Source: Spizellomyces sp. 'palustris'
Lineage: Eukaryota; Chytridiomycota; Chytridiomycetes; Spizellomycetales; Spizellomycetaceae
Assembly (NCBI GenBank): GCA_006535965.1
Contig: QEAR01000031.1
Span: 155,538 to 219,537 of the forward strand
Reading direction: 5' to 3'
DNA length: 64,000 nucleotides
Below are positions 10,179 through 21,014 of the stretch, in pieces (position 1 is the first letter of the stretch; each line of letters opens with the position of its first letter). The position numbers were made by a program, and so were the translations under genes. The notes beneath the pieces were generated by a model. The model was not told the origin of the DNA and did not search any database. It saw only the letters and a program-made list of their open reading frames with translations.

Positions 10179-11951
10179 CTACGTTATACGCTGGCGAAAC
10201 CGATCCAAATTCATGCAAGGATCAGCAAATCGCTCTTTCACAAACGCATTCAATACAAACCGCCTGTAGCGCTTCCATCGTTTCAAGTCCATGTGTTCAA
10301 AATAAGCATTCAGAAGCTTTTCCTTGTCCAGTGATTTCAGCGTACATTCTGATAATTGGAGGTATCCACTCAGACGTGATCGGGCATCGTGTGCAGAGAT
10401 ATGGCCAATTTCCACTGGCGTTACCGAGCGTACCGTCACTGAACTGACAAGGTCCCGAGGGACCGTTTTCGCTCGTTGGTGATTTACATCGCCTTGTTCC
10501 GAGTCGGGTTGACTACAACCATTGTCATTATGCCCAACTTGAGACGGACCAGGCAAAACGATCATTTCTCCGAAGTAATCCCCAGGACCTAGGTACCCGA
10601 GCACGACCGACACGCAAAATGGTCCCGCAATATCTGGCAGGCACAGCGACGTCTCTACTTCCAATTGGGCTTGTACGACGCACCGTCCTGATTTGATGAA
10701 GCAGACCTCGGTTATGGGATGATGCTGGGAGAGAAGATGTGTATTTTTTGGGTGGGATTTTAGGGTCATTGCGTTGACGATGGGGATGAGGGACGGTAGT
10801 GTTGAAAGAATTGGGACTTTTCGAAGAAAGAAGAGTTTTTCTTTGCGATCTTTTTCGTGCATGAATCTAGTCCTCCGTGGTGAGTACTGCCAGATCCCTT
10901 GACCTATTCGCCAACGAAGGAACATACCTGACCATCCGATTATAATCCCCCTTTTCCACTCTCAATATGAAGCACTTTTCAACCGTCATGATCGTCGCAG
11001 CCCTCCTTGCATCGGTCGCTAATGCCACCTCCCCAAACCCCTCTCCAGGACCCAAAGTCCCAACGGTATTGCTATTCTGTATTAAAAGCCTTGCAGAGCC
11101 AAGTTCTCCAGTCCACGTCCTGCTCTTCCCTGCACTATCACTGTTCCCCGAAGCGACCATAACGTTTACTCTACCTTGTAAAATAACAAACCAAGACGTC
11201 CCTTCCTCCCCCTGCTTGAAGACGATTCGATGAGGATCGTACGTGTTCAAATGCAAGACACCAAGTAATTGTGTCAGCGCAAAATTGGAAAGACTTTTGA
11301 AAGCCCTAAGTGGACGGAGACCGCGGAAGAGGATTTGAATGTCTTCTTGCGTACGCGCTGGAGGCACTTTTTTCAAGATTGGGAGAAGATCTTGGGTGGT
11401 AGGTATGATCGCATTCAAGGCACCTCGACGCCGTATTCCGCATTTAGGAGGAAAGTTAGTTGATGATTGGTTGTTCTGAGACGCAATGAATCTATCCACC
11501 AAACCCTGTGTCCTACCCGGCCGTCCAGCAATGGACTCCTCTCTCACTATCTGAGTGCCAACCCTCCTCTTCTTCCTCGCCTTCTTCTTCCCATCTTCCA
11601 AACACGCAGTCAGGTACCCTAAAAACACTCGCCCCCGCTCTGTATCGCCCTCCACTTTGCACGAATTGACCAATGGACCTCTCTCCCCCCAAATGCTGTA
11701 CGTCAAGTCGCACAGCTTGTGCACGTTAACAGTTAGGTTTCGTTGCTGAGGAAGAGGTGGCAGTGGTGTACAGTCATGGGTTTTGTGGCTCTGGAAAGTC
11801 GTTCAGCGTAAGAGTATACAATTTGAGGTGGTGCATTGGGTCTCCAGTCGTACCGTACCTTGTGGCATGGTGAATGGAGTCCTGACAGTAAGGGCAAGCC
11901 TAATCGGTCTTGAACGTTATTAGCGTCAATGTCGACGCTTCCAACTCGCAT
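10179..11951 (-). CDS. Protein with two cyclic-nucleotide-binding domains
   Basis: Three exons (11859-11951, 10928-11745, 10179-10866) join in frame to 532 residues. Domain 1 shows the full cyclic-nucleotide-binding pattern: a beta-roll (IVFKQGEEGTSWFVILQGRV), then the phosphate-binding cassette FGEVALATDARRAATI with Glu and Arg in place. Domain 2 keeps the fold (VCFIKSGRCVVQAQ, LGYLGPGDYFGEMIVL) but its cassette is interrupted by a charged ~40-residue insert and lacks the RxA arginine. There is no kinase, channel or GEF domain and no PKA inhibitor sequence, so it is not a standard PKA regulatory subunit. It resembles stand-alone fungal and flagellar CNBD proteins. The first exon (31 codons) is the weakest part: its ATG and splice fit the frame but the sequence is not conserved enough to confirm. 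Confidence 0.75.
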
Positions 11952-12720
11952 TGGTGAGGTAGCGTGGATCTCGGTGCCGTATGCGCTCCGTGTTTATCCT
12001 TGTAACGTCTTTTACTGTCTCATCTATTGGTGGGCATACCAACTTTTGAGCTGGGCAACCCTGTTGACCCGCCAAAATAGCTACAATTGAATACTTGCTT
12101 ACTTGACCTTGAATGGCTGTGCCATCCAGGCGTTTATTGGTAAGCTGGAAACAACCTTCCACCATCATGCTTGAATCCAAAGTCGTCGGGAATATACAAA
12201 TGCGAACACAAGTAACAACATAATCATTCAGAGATAGAACCAAGCAGGCCGTGCTAATTCAAATAGAACACTTGAAAGCAATCTGTGAGGTTGGGGATTC
12301 GAACCAAGTTGTTCTGCTAGACTGCATCTTTCTAGAGTAAATCATAGTCAAAGAGGCGGCTTAACAATGATATCGTCTCTTATAGACATGTCTCGGGATG
12401 GGAAAAATATAAACGTCATGAGTGATCTCGTTTGTTTTTGGAGTGAGAGTGCCGCGTCGGTTGGCCCAGACGGGACCTACGGAACGTGACGAACATATTA
12501 TCGAAGCCAGAAGCCAAGCACATATATTCGCTTTGGGAGATCCACTTCACTTGGTAAAATTTCTGTTATTAAAAAATTTACCTCTAGAAACCTGGTACAG
12601 ATCGTTTTGCGAGCAAGTGCTAGTGAGGAAAGCAAATGAGATACCCTTCAACGGTCACATTCCATTCAAGAAAGCAGTATTCTTCAAAACTCGACTTGTG
12701 ATTATTAACATTGTCGAACA
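11952..12720. promoter_or_regulatory. Divergent intergenic region (CNBD gene / arrestin-fold gene)
   Basis: About 770 bases between the divergent starts. An open frame on the minus strand at 11926-12243 has no upstream in-frame ATG and no similarity; it could be an extra 5' exon of the CNBD gene. A B-box-like GGTTCGAATCC (minus strand, near 12290) does not belong to a foldable tRNA. Confidence 0.35.
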
Positions 12721-15004
12721 ATGTCGCTGACAGCATCCCACTGGCATGCCAACCCACTCAATCCGCCCTCCGTCGCGCCGTCTCTCAAAGAATCCACCGC
12801 TACCCCAGAGTTTGACCCGCCTTCCAGAATCCGCAGCAGCGCTTGTGGTGTTCACCTGGATGTGCAACTCGATCGGACCATTTTCGTGGCTGCAGGAGAT
12901 GTAAATGGGCATGTTGTTGTAGATGTGAGGAAGCGCGAGGGAGTGAAAATTGGCAGAATTGAGGTTGATGTCGTTGGTTATGAAGGTACGCATTTTCAGG
13001 ATTGGTCGATAGTATGATGGTGCGATGGTGAGTCTCATGGCGATTTTCAATAGAAACTACCGCAAAATCCCAGTCCCATCGCCGTCTTCTCCTTTGGCAT
13101 ACCCTGCCAGTCCAGTGTACATCGCTCCCGCCGAGCACTGTGGTGCATGCGGGCCCACCTGACGAACACGGCATGTGGCTCGCAAAGAAAGGAAGACATG
13201 TCCTAGATTTTTCTATTCCGCTCGAAAAATTTGGCGAAGGAATGCATTCGACCGGATCTGAATCAAGACTCAAAGTTCAGCACGAGGTTGTAAAACCCTT
13301 GCCTTCTTCAGTATGGTGTAAGGGCGAGGGAGGCGTCCGATACTTGGTGGTTGTTACCTTACATTTAAAACCGCTGAGATCAACACGACCTTTGATGCCC
13401 TTATCGACGTTTACGCCATTCTTTCTTCTTGAGTCCCTCCCGCCACTGACCTCACCTCTGACCCGATTTCCCACCAGTACGGACCCTGGGTCTCCTCATG
13501 CAGCGGAAACAACCGCTGTAGTAGGTGGGAAATACTGGTTTGGGTTGGGGCGAAAGGGCGAAGTTAGCGTGAAGGCCTCTGTGAGGGTTCCTGATGATAC
13601 TGACGGTAGTGTCGGCTTTTGGGTGGCCGGCAGCGTCGGTTTTGTTGGACTGGATATCGAGAACGGGAGTGAGAGAAAGGTACAAAACCTTGCAAAGGAG
13701 CCAATTCCTCTGCCATCAATTAATCATTCGATCACCAGATAACGGATTTAAAACTAAATCTCATCCGCCGCCTCAAAACCTTTTCGCCAAGCGCAAGTAG
13801 TCCGCCCCCAAACACCACCACCACGACTCTGACCCCACATTCGACTAGCACATTACGACCGATTTCTTTTTCGCGCGTACCGATTGCCAAACGGACGTGG
13901 AGAGTGGGGAAAAATGAGCTGGGTAGTGGCGAAATCACGAACGAGTGGAAGGGGGTAGATAGAGGAGAGAAGAGATGTGTAGTATTGGATTTGGCCGTGC
14001 CGGTGGGTTCATTCTGTTTACTGGTCTACTGAACCATGACTTTGCTAATATTCTGTGTGTGGATCCTTAGATTAATGCCCGGTCCATACGATTCGGAATG
14101 CTATTGGATGTTTCGTACGTAGTCCAGGTTACGATTAAGCCCAGGGGCAGGTAAGGGGCCGAGAAAACCAATGCAGTCCGTCCTGGCTCTATCATGCAAT
14201 TTCACACTCAATATGTCCAGCACGCCACTCTGCACCGAGATCCCAATAACAATCCTCCATCCTGCCTCTCTTTACCAAAATGTTCCAGCCATTCAACTCC
14301 GGACACTTACAAAATCAGTTCGCCCAGCCCCTAGGCAAGAACTTGCAGGGAACGTTGGCGTAACAGTCCTTCCTGACTCGGATGATCCAAACAGCGAGAT
14401 TGCGGAGCCGGTTGATGGGGAGATGACACGTCCTATTTCGCCGACGGGTGTGGCCAGTGCTGCTGAAGAACAGTATCGACATCCGTCTACGAGTTCGAGG
14501 GAAGGGCCAGTACAGAGTCAGATGGCGCAGAAGCAGGTTGATCTACTTCGGAATGCATCGATTAGGTCGTCTACTACGAATGGTATGTCAAAGCCGAGAC
14601 GACCAGGAAAGAACGGGATGCTGGAACGAGCTGGCACCGTGGACCGTTTGAGCACATTGGACCGAGCAAGCACCATGGACCGCACAAGCATGCTTAACCG
14701 CGCATATACTCTAAATGCAACAAACACAAACACTTTGGATCAGCCCCATGCCTTGGATCGGGCCAACACCTTTGACCAACCACAGAACTTCAGCCAATCA
14801 TCCCTTCCGCCTGAAAACCCACCCTCTCCAGCAGCTCGTCGCGCAGCCCAATTACACACCATCGAACCTCTCACTTTCTTTGCTTCCCCAATGATGTCCG
14901 AAAAAGAACAACCTGGCAATCAAATGGAGGAATCTCTCGCGCATGACGTGGACGATATATCAAGAACCATAGACAAGCTTTTTGAAGGCTTTCCTGGCAT
15001 GTGA
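12721..15004 (+). CDS. Arrestin-domain protein with hexapeptide-repeat tail
   Basis: Five exons (12721-12985, 13054-13679, 13739-14002, 14071-14150, 14221-15004) with 59-70 nt introns join to 672 residues. The N-terminal arrestin sheet is clear: GVHLDVQLDRTIFVAAGD, then HVVVDVRKREGVKIGRIEVD, and later LPSSVWCKGEGGVRYLVVV. The C-terminal arrestin sheet follows (KRTWRVGKNELGSGE, VVLDLAVP, then INARSIRFGMLLDVSYVVQV). Alpha-arrestins adapt membrane cargo for ubiquitination and traffic. No canonical PPxY motif was seen, so Rsp5-type ligase recruitment is not supported. Residues about 548-597 form a degenerate six-residue repeat R-A-S-T-L/M-D (RLSTLD, RASTMD, RTSMLN, RAYTLN, RANTFD). RxxS/T spacing suits basophilic kinases; this is inference. 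The long N-sheet (about 300 residues) carries Pro/Thr-rich insertions. Confidence 0.8.
14627..14780 (+). repeat. Degenerate 18-bp (hexapeptide) tandem repeat inside arrestin-fold gene
   Basis: About eight units with the consensus R-x-S/x-T-L/M-D/N read in frame from exon 5. Six units are strictly six residues long and one is eight (ATNTNTLD). The repeat exists at protein level with much synonymous change, which suggests selection on the peptide rather than recent slippage. Confidence 0.7.
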
Positions 15005-15121
15005 ATGGCAGGGTAGATAATGTGTTTACCAGCGGAATTCGTGAGTGTTTAGACGTGATGAGCAAGATGTATTAAAAATAAAGATTTTTTTCTATGTGTT
15101 CTATTCCTGTAATCCCTGTTA

Positions 15122-16900
15122 TCAAACTTTTGTAGTCATCGTCGTCCCGCTTGAGCTCATTCCACTCGTTGTTGTTGTCGTTGCCGTGGTAATCGTCCGG
15201 TTTGATACCATCGCAGTTGTGTTTCCGCTCGATACCATTGTGCTGCTGGTTGTCTGCTTCTCAGGTAGGGCAATATCGCAAAGCCCCTGCAACTGAGAAT
15301 GGCACGGCGATGGCACCAACGCACCCCCAGGATAAAGCACCAAACATCCGGCTGCGAAATTCCAAGATCTACCCTGCCATCCCCCCAGCCATGCCACAGA
15401 GCCCATTTTATTCGAGAGATAAGCAACTTCCTGTGTACTAGGATTGGCCATGACACCTCCAAGACGTTTACACATGTTTCTAGAATCCCAAAACGTCAAT
15501 GCATGAAGGATGCAGTAGTATCGAGTTGTCGAGTTTGTGATTGATGATATCGTCCATCGACAAGGGGACAGGTTGAGCAGTCTGTTGTGCGTCCCACCAG
15601 TGGGATTGCTGATGACACCTTTCAACGACGTATCCAGCAACCCCTGCAACAAATCATGAACTCTGTACTGGTCAACTGCACCAACCCATCCATTAGATAA
15701 CCAGACTGCGGCAACACCCGTAACCATAGGTGCACTCATGCTCGTTCCGGTTTTGTAAACAAGAGAACTGTTTGTAGGTCCTATTCCTGCTCCGAGAATG
15801 TCCGTTCCTGGTGCGTATATGTTGACACATGTTCCCCAGCTAGAGAACCATGCCTGTGCATCTCCTGGTGTTGATGCAGCGACTGTCAGAGCTGTCGCAG
15901 CACTGGCCGGCGACCGATCCGCACACGAATCAATCGCCTCATTGCCCGCTGACACGACAACCAAGATGCCTATAGATGTCGCAATATCCACCAAGGCGTT
16001 CGCGGAATCCAATTTGTACCCCGAGAGCGACATATTTATCACCGTTTTATTTGTCCCCCCGCCGGCAACCTTTGCATTATGTTGGTCAATCACATACTGT
16101 ATTCCCTGCATGACCACCGACATGTAGCCTGCACCCGCGCAATCAAGCACCTTGACTGCGTGTACCCTTATCCCAGTGGCATCCCTCGCTACACCTGTGG
16201 TCGCTCCGACAATTGTCGATGCGACGTGCGTGTCGTGGCCGAAACAATCAGCATCTATTCCATCCCCGGTGAAATTGATGTCAAACGACATATTCCGTCC
16301 AACAAACTCTGAATGCGAAATCTGAATTCCTGATCCCAAAACATATACGTCGACATCGTTTGGTGTTGAGGTCCACGGGAATATATAGGTTCTGTTCAAA
16401 GGAGTTGTGATGGCTTTCCCGTCGACGAAGATCTGCGTAATGCGATCCAAGCCCCAATTAATCGGGTCAACGTCGAAATTCATGCTCCAAGAGTTATGTG
16501 AAACCTGTACATCTTCTTCAATCCGCACGACACCCCCCACCAACGTACCCAACTGGGCAAAATCGAGATCATCGATGTCATCGACAACGAGACAATGGGC
16601 ATGCTTCCAGACTGGTTTCGTACCATTTTTGAAAGCTAACCCCTCGATTTGGTCGAGGGTATAGGTCGGCGCAGATTCCGCTCTTCGGGACTTGCCGCCT
16701 TCCGTTGTAGAGCCAACGAGGGAAAGGAGGTAGCGGGGTTTGAGTGGGATAGCGTCGGAGAGGTCCGAAGGGCGGTAGGGAGGCAAAATCGAAATCTCGT
16801 CAGACACTGGGTCCGCAACAGCGCGGGGACTGTTTGCACATCGCGCGATGGGAGAGAGGTTCAGGAGGAACGCAGCTGCGACCGAGAGCTGGCGTAACAT
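15122..16900 (-). CDS. Secreted subtilisin-fold protein (S8) fused to a C-type-lectin-like domain; catalytic Asp replaced
   Basis: Single exon, 592 residues from the ATG at 16900. An upstream in-frame ATG at 16948 would put charged residues before the signal peptide MLRQLSVAAAFLLNLSPIARC. Residues 30-150 form an I9-like propeptide. The proteinase-K-type domain spans about 150-450: the His motif is present (FGHDTHVAST, H222), the oxyanion Asn is present (SAGNEA, N320) and the Ser is present (GTSMSAP, S387). At the Asp motif, where the family has VxDTG, the sequence reads VYVLGSGIQISHSEF, so the catalytic Asp is Gly (codon GGA at 16334-16336). Residues about 465-550 look like a C-type-lectin-like domain (TFWDSRNMCKRLGG, WLGGWQG, CHSQLQGLCD). 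The tail is Ser/Thr-rich, probably O-glycosylated, and shows no clear GPI signal. It is likely an inactive extracellular or wall protein. Confidence 0.8.
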   Translation of the reverse strand: MLRQLSVAAAFLLNLSPIARCANSPRAVADPVSDEISILPPYRPSDLSDAIPLKPRYLLSLVGSTTEGGKSRRAESAPTYTLDQIEGLAFKNGTKPVWKHAHCLVVDDIDDLDFAQLGTLVGGVVRIEEDVQVSHNSWSMNFDVDPINWGLDRITQIFVDGKAITTPLNRTYIFPWTSTPNDVDVYVLGSGIQISHSEFVGRNMSFDINFTGDGIDADCFGHDTHVASTIVGATTGVARDATGIRVHAVKVLDCAGAGYMSVVMQGIQYVIDQHNAKVAGGGTNKTVINMSLSGYKLDSANALVDIATSIGILVVVSAGNEAIDSCADRSPASAATALTVAASTPGDAQAWFSSWGTCVNIYAPGTDILGAGIGPTNSSLVYKTGTSMSAPMVTGVAAVWLSNGWVGAVDQYRVHDLLQGLLDTSLKGVISNPTGGTHNRLLNLSPCRWTISSITNSTTRYYCILHALTFWDSRNMCKRLGGVMANPSTQEVAYLSNKMGSVAWLGGWQGRSWNFAAGCLVLYPGGALVPSPCHSQLQGLCDIALPEKQTTSSTMVSSGNTTAMVSNRTITTATTTTTSGMSSSGTTMTTKV

Positions 16901-17209
16901 CACTATTATAGCCCAACGAAATTCGAACAGGTTGCCTTCTAATAACAAGCAGTTTAAGCCTGAGATTCTACATGGTGCAAAATTCCTCGAACTCTCTAAT
17001 CCAAGTGCATAACTTTGGAATACTATAAATAGACCACCATGGGTACCGTGGGGTGGTTTGTTACCCTCAGAGCTTATTCAGTAAACCAAGCCGACCGACA
17101 ATATCAATCATGATTCGGTTTGGAATTCTAACGTCTAAAGGATAATTTATTAAATATGTACATTTTTCCGTACGATCTGCTGAGGACGTCCGCCTAAATC
17201 TATCGCGGA
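16901..17209. promoter_or_regulatory. Upstream region of subtilisin-fold gene
   Basis: About 310 bases between the subtilisin-fold start and the 3' end of the PSO2-like gene. A TATA-like ACTATAAATA lies at about 17021-17030, 120 bases upstream of the protease-fold ATG on the plus strand and therefore not oriented for it. No gene seen. Confidence 0.3.
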
Positions 17210-19639
17210 TCAATCCGCCGCGAATCCCGCGAGTCTGCCTTCCTCCACCCATTTCCGACAGCATTCGTCAATTTGACGTCCCTTATCCCCACCCCCCCTT
17301 ACAGTCGCAATGACACGGTCCACCCCTCCATTCTTTCGCCCAGTTAGGGTTTTAACAAACAGCTCCAATTCTTCAAAACTGCTGTGCTCACTGTAAGGTA
17401 GAGGAATAGTAATTAACGGTACAGCTCTAGGCTTCAGGGTGGTATTACCACCATTACTTGGCCCTTTTGCTGGCGGAGGAGGGATTTGGATGTAACTATA
17501 GGTTGGCTTTAATGCTCCCACGTCAAAGGGCTTCTGCTCAGCTGTCAAATCACTCTTCGACGGCCGGAATGTCCATCCGGTCGGTCGAATACAAATGACT
17601 GAATCCCATTGGTCCGATAGATCATTCTTGACCATGTACTCCTTGACAGCATCGCCTCGAAGACCTCCCATACCAACAACATGCACGCCGGCCTCTTTCG
17701 GGTTCTTACAAAGTAAATCATCGAGAACCGCGTTTTCTTCTGCAGCGAGTACTGTCCGTTTGTAGTAGTTTGCGTATAACTTTGTGGAAAGGGTCTGAGC
17801 AATGGAAGCAAAAACTTTTTCTTTACCAATGGTATAAGACCCGACGATTATTAAGGTACGAGACCGATTCTTGGGTTTAAAAGTCGACTTTGGCCCTTTG
17901 GTTACTCCCCAACCTATCCAACGTTTCAAAAGCTCTGCTGCACTGGATGGTTTCTCTCTCGCCGCTTTCTTCTTGTCGCTACCGCTAGCGATAATGCTCT
18001 GTACCGTCTCGCCACAATGACAGACCCTCCGACACAGCTCACATATTGCTTCAACTACTTGATCTTGGGGCGGGAATCGGTGGGATGGGTGACAATACGT
18101 TGTGTCAAGATATATGATATCCAGTTTCCCAGCCTGTAGACTTGGATGGGCAAGCTGGGAGATATGTGCGCGAAAATCTCCAGTGTGGAGATATCGACGC
18201 ATCTGTCCGGCTTGATTGCGGAACTCGAAGAGAAACAAGACGGCCCCTGGGCAGCTATGGTTGCGTTTAGAGTTTACCAGTAGAGACAGTCCTGCACATT
18301 GTGTTTTCAGGCTTACTGGTTGGCCTCGATGAGAGTGACCCCCACTCCCATGACGTCTACCGCAGTATCCATAGGTAATCGTACCACGTATTTGGGATTA
18401 ACTCGAAGTTGTTGAATCACTAAATTGCCCGTAACCGCCGAACAGTATATTGGACCATGAGTGAATGACTTGTTGAGCCCTCCATAGTGATCTGAATGGA
18501 AATGGCTGGACGATGGTGTGTGGGATAGACAGAATCAGAAACTTTACTCACCCAATTTCTAACAATTGAGTACCGCCAGCCTTACCTAAGGAAATATCCC
18601 TCTACTCCAACAATCTTCCCGTAAGAAAAGGCGTCGACGGAAAACTTCGTTCCTGGCATCTTCTTGTACCACGGACATTGTTTCTTTCTCATGTTCCATT
18701 TACCCTCAGGTGAAGGATGTACGCTCCCGGTAGTTCCGTCATCGTTGATTTTAAGTGGACGGGTGGGCACTGCACTAGTACCACCTGCTGCAATAGCGGC
18801 ACTTCCCAACAGCTCGCTGCCACTGATCCCACTCGAAACTTCTCCCACTTGAGCACCTTGTACCACAGCATCGACCGCTTCCCAAAATTCATCATCTAGG
18901 TCATCATCCAACTCCGAGTAGATATCATAGTCTCCCTTAGCGGCATTGTTGAGGCTGAGTGTCGGGATTGCATTGTCCGGTTCTGGTACATTTGGATCGC
19001 CCAAAACACAGGTTACGTTGCTCACATTCCCTTTGAATTGAAGGTGGGACACATGGTTCGGAGACAAGTCGTCTCTTTCAAGAGTTTCCTGTTCCGTGCC
19101 TTGCCCATCTTTACCACAAATCACGCGAATATCCAAACATTTGTTAACATGGAGGTTCGCCTGAACAATCTCACGTTAGGCCAAGTCCATGTTGTGCGTA
19201 TGATTAACCGACGAATATAAACCTTCAAATTGCAGGACTCCAGCTTCATTCCACATATAGGACATTCGATTTCATCATTCAAAGGCACTTTACTTTCCGA
19301 CTTCAAGAGTTTCGGAGAGTGCATGCCGTCCGGGTTTGCATATTCAGAATCCGCGTCAGATAGCACTGTCAGGCCTGGAAGTCCCCCCAACTGAATAGGA
19401 TTTCCAAAAGAAGGGCTAGAGGTGGTAGAGTGGCTATGGACTGGTCTCAAGCCTGGAAAATAGTCGTCAAGGGTTGAACCGTTTCTCGCTGCGGTGATGT
19501 CGGGCATCGATCCCGCTCGACGGCCTTTGTTCGCATTTCCGGCTTTCTGGACTTCAGCTGGGGACCATCGGAGGGGCGCAGATACTTTACTCTTGCCACT
19601 GCTTCCACTGCCTCGTTTGCGCTTTCCAGGGGCATTCAT
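17210..19639 (-). CDS. PSO2: DNA interstrand-crosslink repair nuclease Pso2/Snm1
   Basis: Four exons (19223-19639, 18586-19160, 18317-18505, 17210-18254) join in frame to 741 residues. Residues about 125-150 carry a UBZ4-type finger (CPICGMKLE ... HVNKC), created across the first splice. The metallo-beta-lactamase/beta-CASP core follows: [19 protein letters not shown], then the metal-binding [11 protein letters not shown] (HxHxDH, also split by an intron), then [14 protein letters not shown], then YLHTGDFR, and at the C-terminus [13 protein letters not shown]. These are the defining blocks of the Snm1/Pso2 5' exonuclease that processes crosslinked DNA in the nucleus. All catalytic residues I can place are intact. 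It is divergent from the acetyltransferase gene at 20388. Confidence 0.93.
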
Positions 19640-20387
19640 CCCTTGTGAGTGTCATGTCACTTGATAAACATAAACGTTCGTCAATAGAGACTTTTTGGCA
19701 GGATCAGTATCTTATTTGGCCCTCAATAACGATTCACTCAGTCTTGACGGTATTAACCATGGGGTTTGCTTTTCGGCCACCAATGACTCTGCAGGTCATG
19801 GTGTCTTCTGCCACCTCAGGCAGCCAGCCATTGACGGTTTCAAAATTAAAATGCATCAAGTCGGATGGATAATATAGGCTATAATGTGAGCTACAATATC
19901 CTCTGCATAGACTACATTAGTACCATTTGCCAACTCGGACAGCTTCGTCTGATGGTAGGCCTCATTTGGTTATGCTATCACAACTGCATGTGTTGTTACG
20001 ACGTCGCGGCGCTGTCGGATTCGACTGAACTGAACTATCGATCGCTGAAAACCTGCGGCAAAGTTCATTGCTTCTGGCCCTCCTCTTGCATCCATTATTC
20101 ATTTCTGTCGGAATTTCGCCAGTTACCGTACCAATGCCCATGTCGGGCTCCACTCAAAAATGAAGGAAACGTTCCTTGATCACTACAGAGTTCGCTGGGC
20201 TACTGACTGGGTGCATGATGATCAGTCGTCGTCCTGAACTGCAATTCTTTGAAGTAATGAATGTCGCAGCCGGTTCAAATGACACTGGTGCGTGATTTCA
20301 AAAGTGGATGTAGATGGGTTTCACAGCCACTGGCAACAAGTTACACTTCGCACATTGCCAGCTAGTCGCCTCCACAACACATTCAAG
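19640..20387. promoter_or_regulatory. Divergent intergenic region (PSO2 / acetyltransferase)
   Basis: About 750 bases between the two divergent starts, with no recognisable gene. A 63-codon open frame on the minus strand (19962-20153) lacks similarity and is probably chance. Confidence 0.35.
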
Positions 20388-21014
20388 ATGGCCTCAAGTA
20401 GTGACATCACCGTTCGAGATGCAACTCCAGAAGATTGTTCTCTTATTTTACACTTTGTAAAGGAGCTGGCTCTTTATGAAAAGGCGCCAGAGAAGGTGCA
20501 TGCGACCGAAGAACATTTCAGAAAGACTGTTTTTGGACCTCACCCGTATGCATACGTGGTGTTTGCATGTCTCAACGGGAAAGAAGTTGGGATGGCGTTG
20601 TATTTCCACAACTATGTAAGATCATCACTTCAACAGTCGTTTTGTCCCATTGTGTCCACTGACACTTACTTTCCCCAGTCAACATGGGAGGGCCGACCGG
20701 GCCTCTACTTGGAGGACCTCTATGTGAAGCCCGAGGTCAGAGGCAAGGGAGTGGGCACCGTTTTACTGAAGCACCTCGCCAAAGTGGCCGTTGAGAAGGA
20801 CTGTGCGCGGGTTGAATGGGTTGCCTTGGACTGGTGAGTTGATGGCCATGTGTGATGTATCTGTCTTCATCTCCAATTGATTTTCCATCTGTGCTGTAGG
20901 AATACACCCGCCATTGATTTTTATGTGCACAAGGTCAAGGCTACTCCCCTGGACGAGTGGAGGATATTCCGATTGACTGGCGATGCCTTGAAAGAATTTG
21001 CGGAAGCGTCATGA
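20388..21014 (+). CDS. GNAT acetyltransferase, spermidine/spermine N-acetyltransferase type
   Basis: Three exons (20388-20615, 20679-20833, 20900-21014) with 63 and 66 nt introns give 165 residues, the usual SSAT length (about 170). It shows ITVRDATPEDCSLILHFVKE at the N-terminus, YLEDLYVKPEVRGKGVGT (acetyl-CoA pyrophosphate loop RGKGVGT) and WNTPAIDFY after the last splice, in the same order as SSAT proteins. The family transfers acetyl from acetyl-CoA to polyamines or thialysine in the cytosol. The stretch after WNTPAIDFY reads HKVKATPLDEW, where the family normally has a Gly-Ala turn, so substrate choice may differ. The ATG at 20388 is the closest to the conserved block; the frame is open 32 codons further upstream without another good start. 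Confidence 0.85.

Noticed and set aside
12285-12375. tRNA-like B box (GGTTCGAATCCCC, minus strand)
   Set aside because: Flanking sequence does not give a T stem, anticodon stem or acceptor stem that pair; at most it is a tRNA relic.
12422-12730. 102-codon plus-strand open frame before the arrestin-fold gene
   Set aside because: It overlaps the arrestin start in another frame, has no recognised domain, and lies in the divergent promoter region.
14151-14220. Apparent frame break in the arrestin-fold gene after IKPRG
   Set aside because: A 70-nt intron with donor GGCAG|GTAAGG and acceptor GTCCAG|CACG restores the frame and the expected beta-strand order; no frameshift exists.
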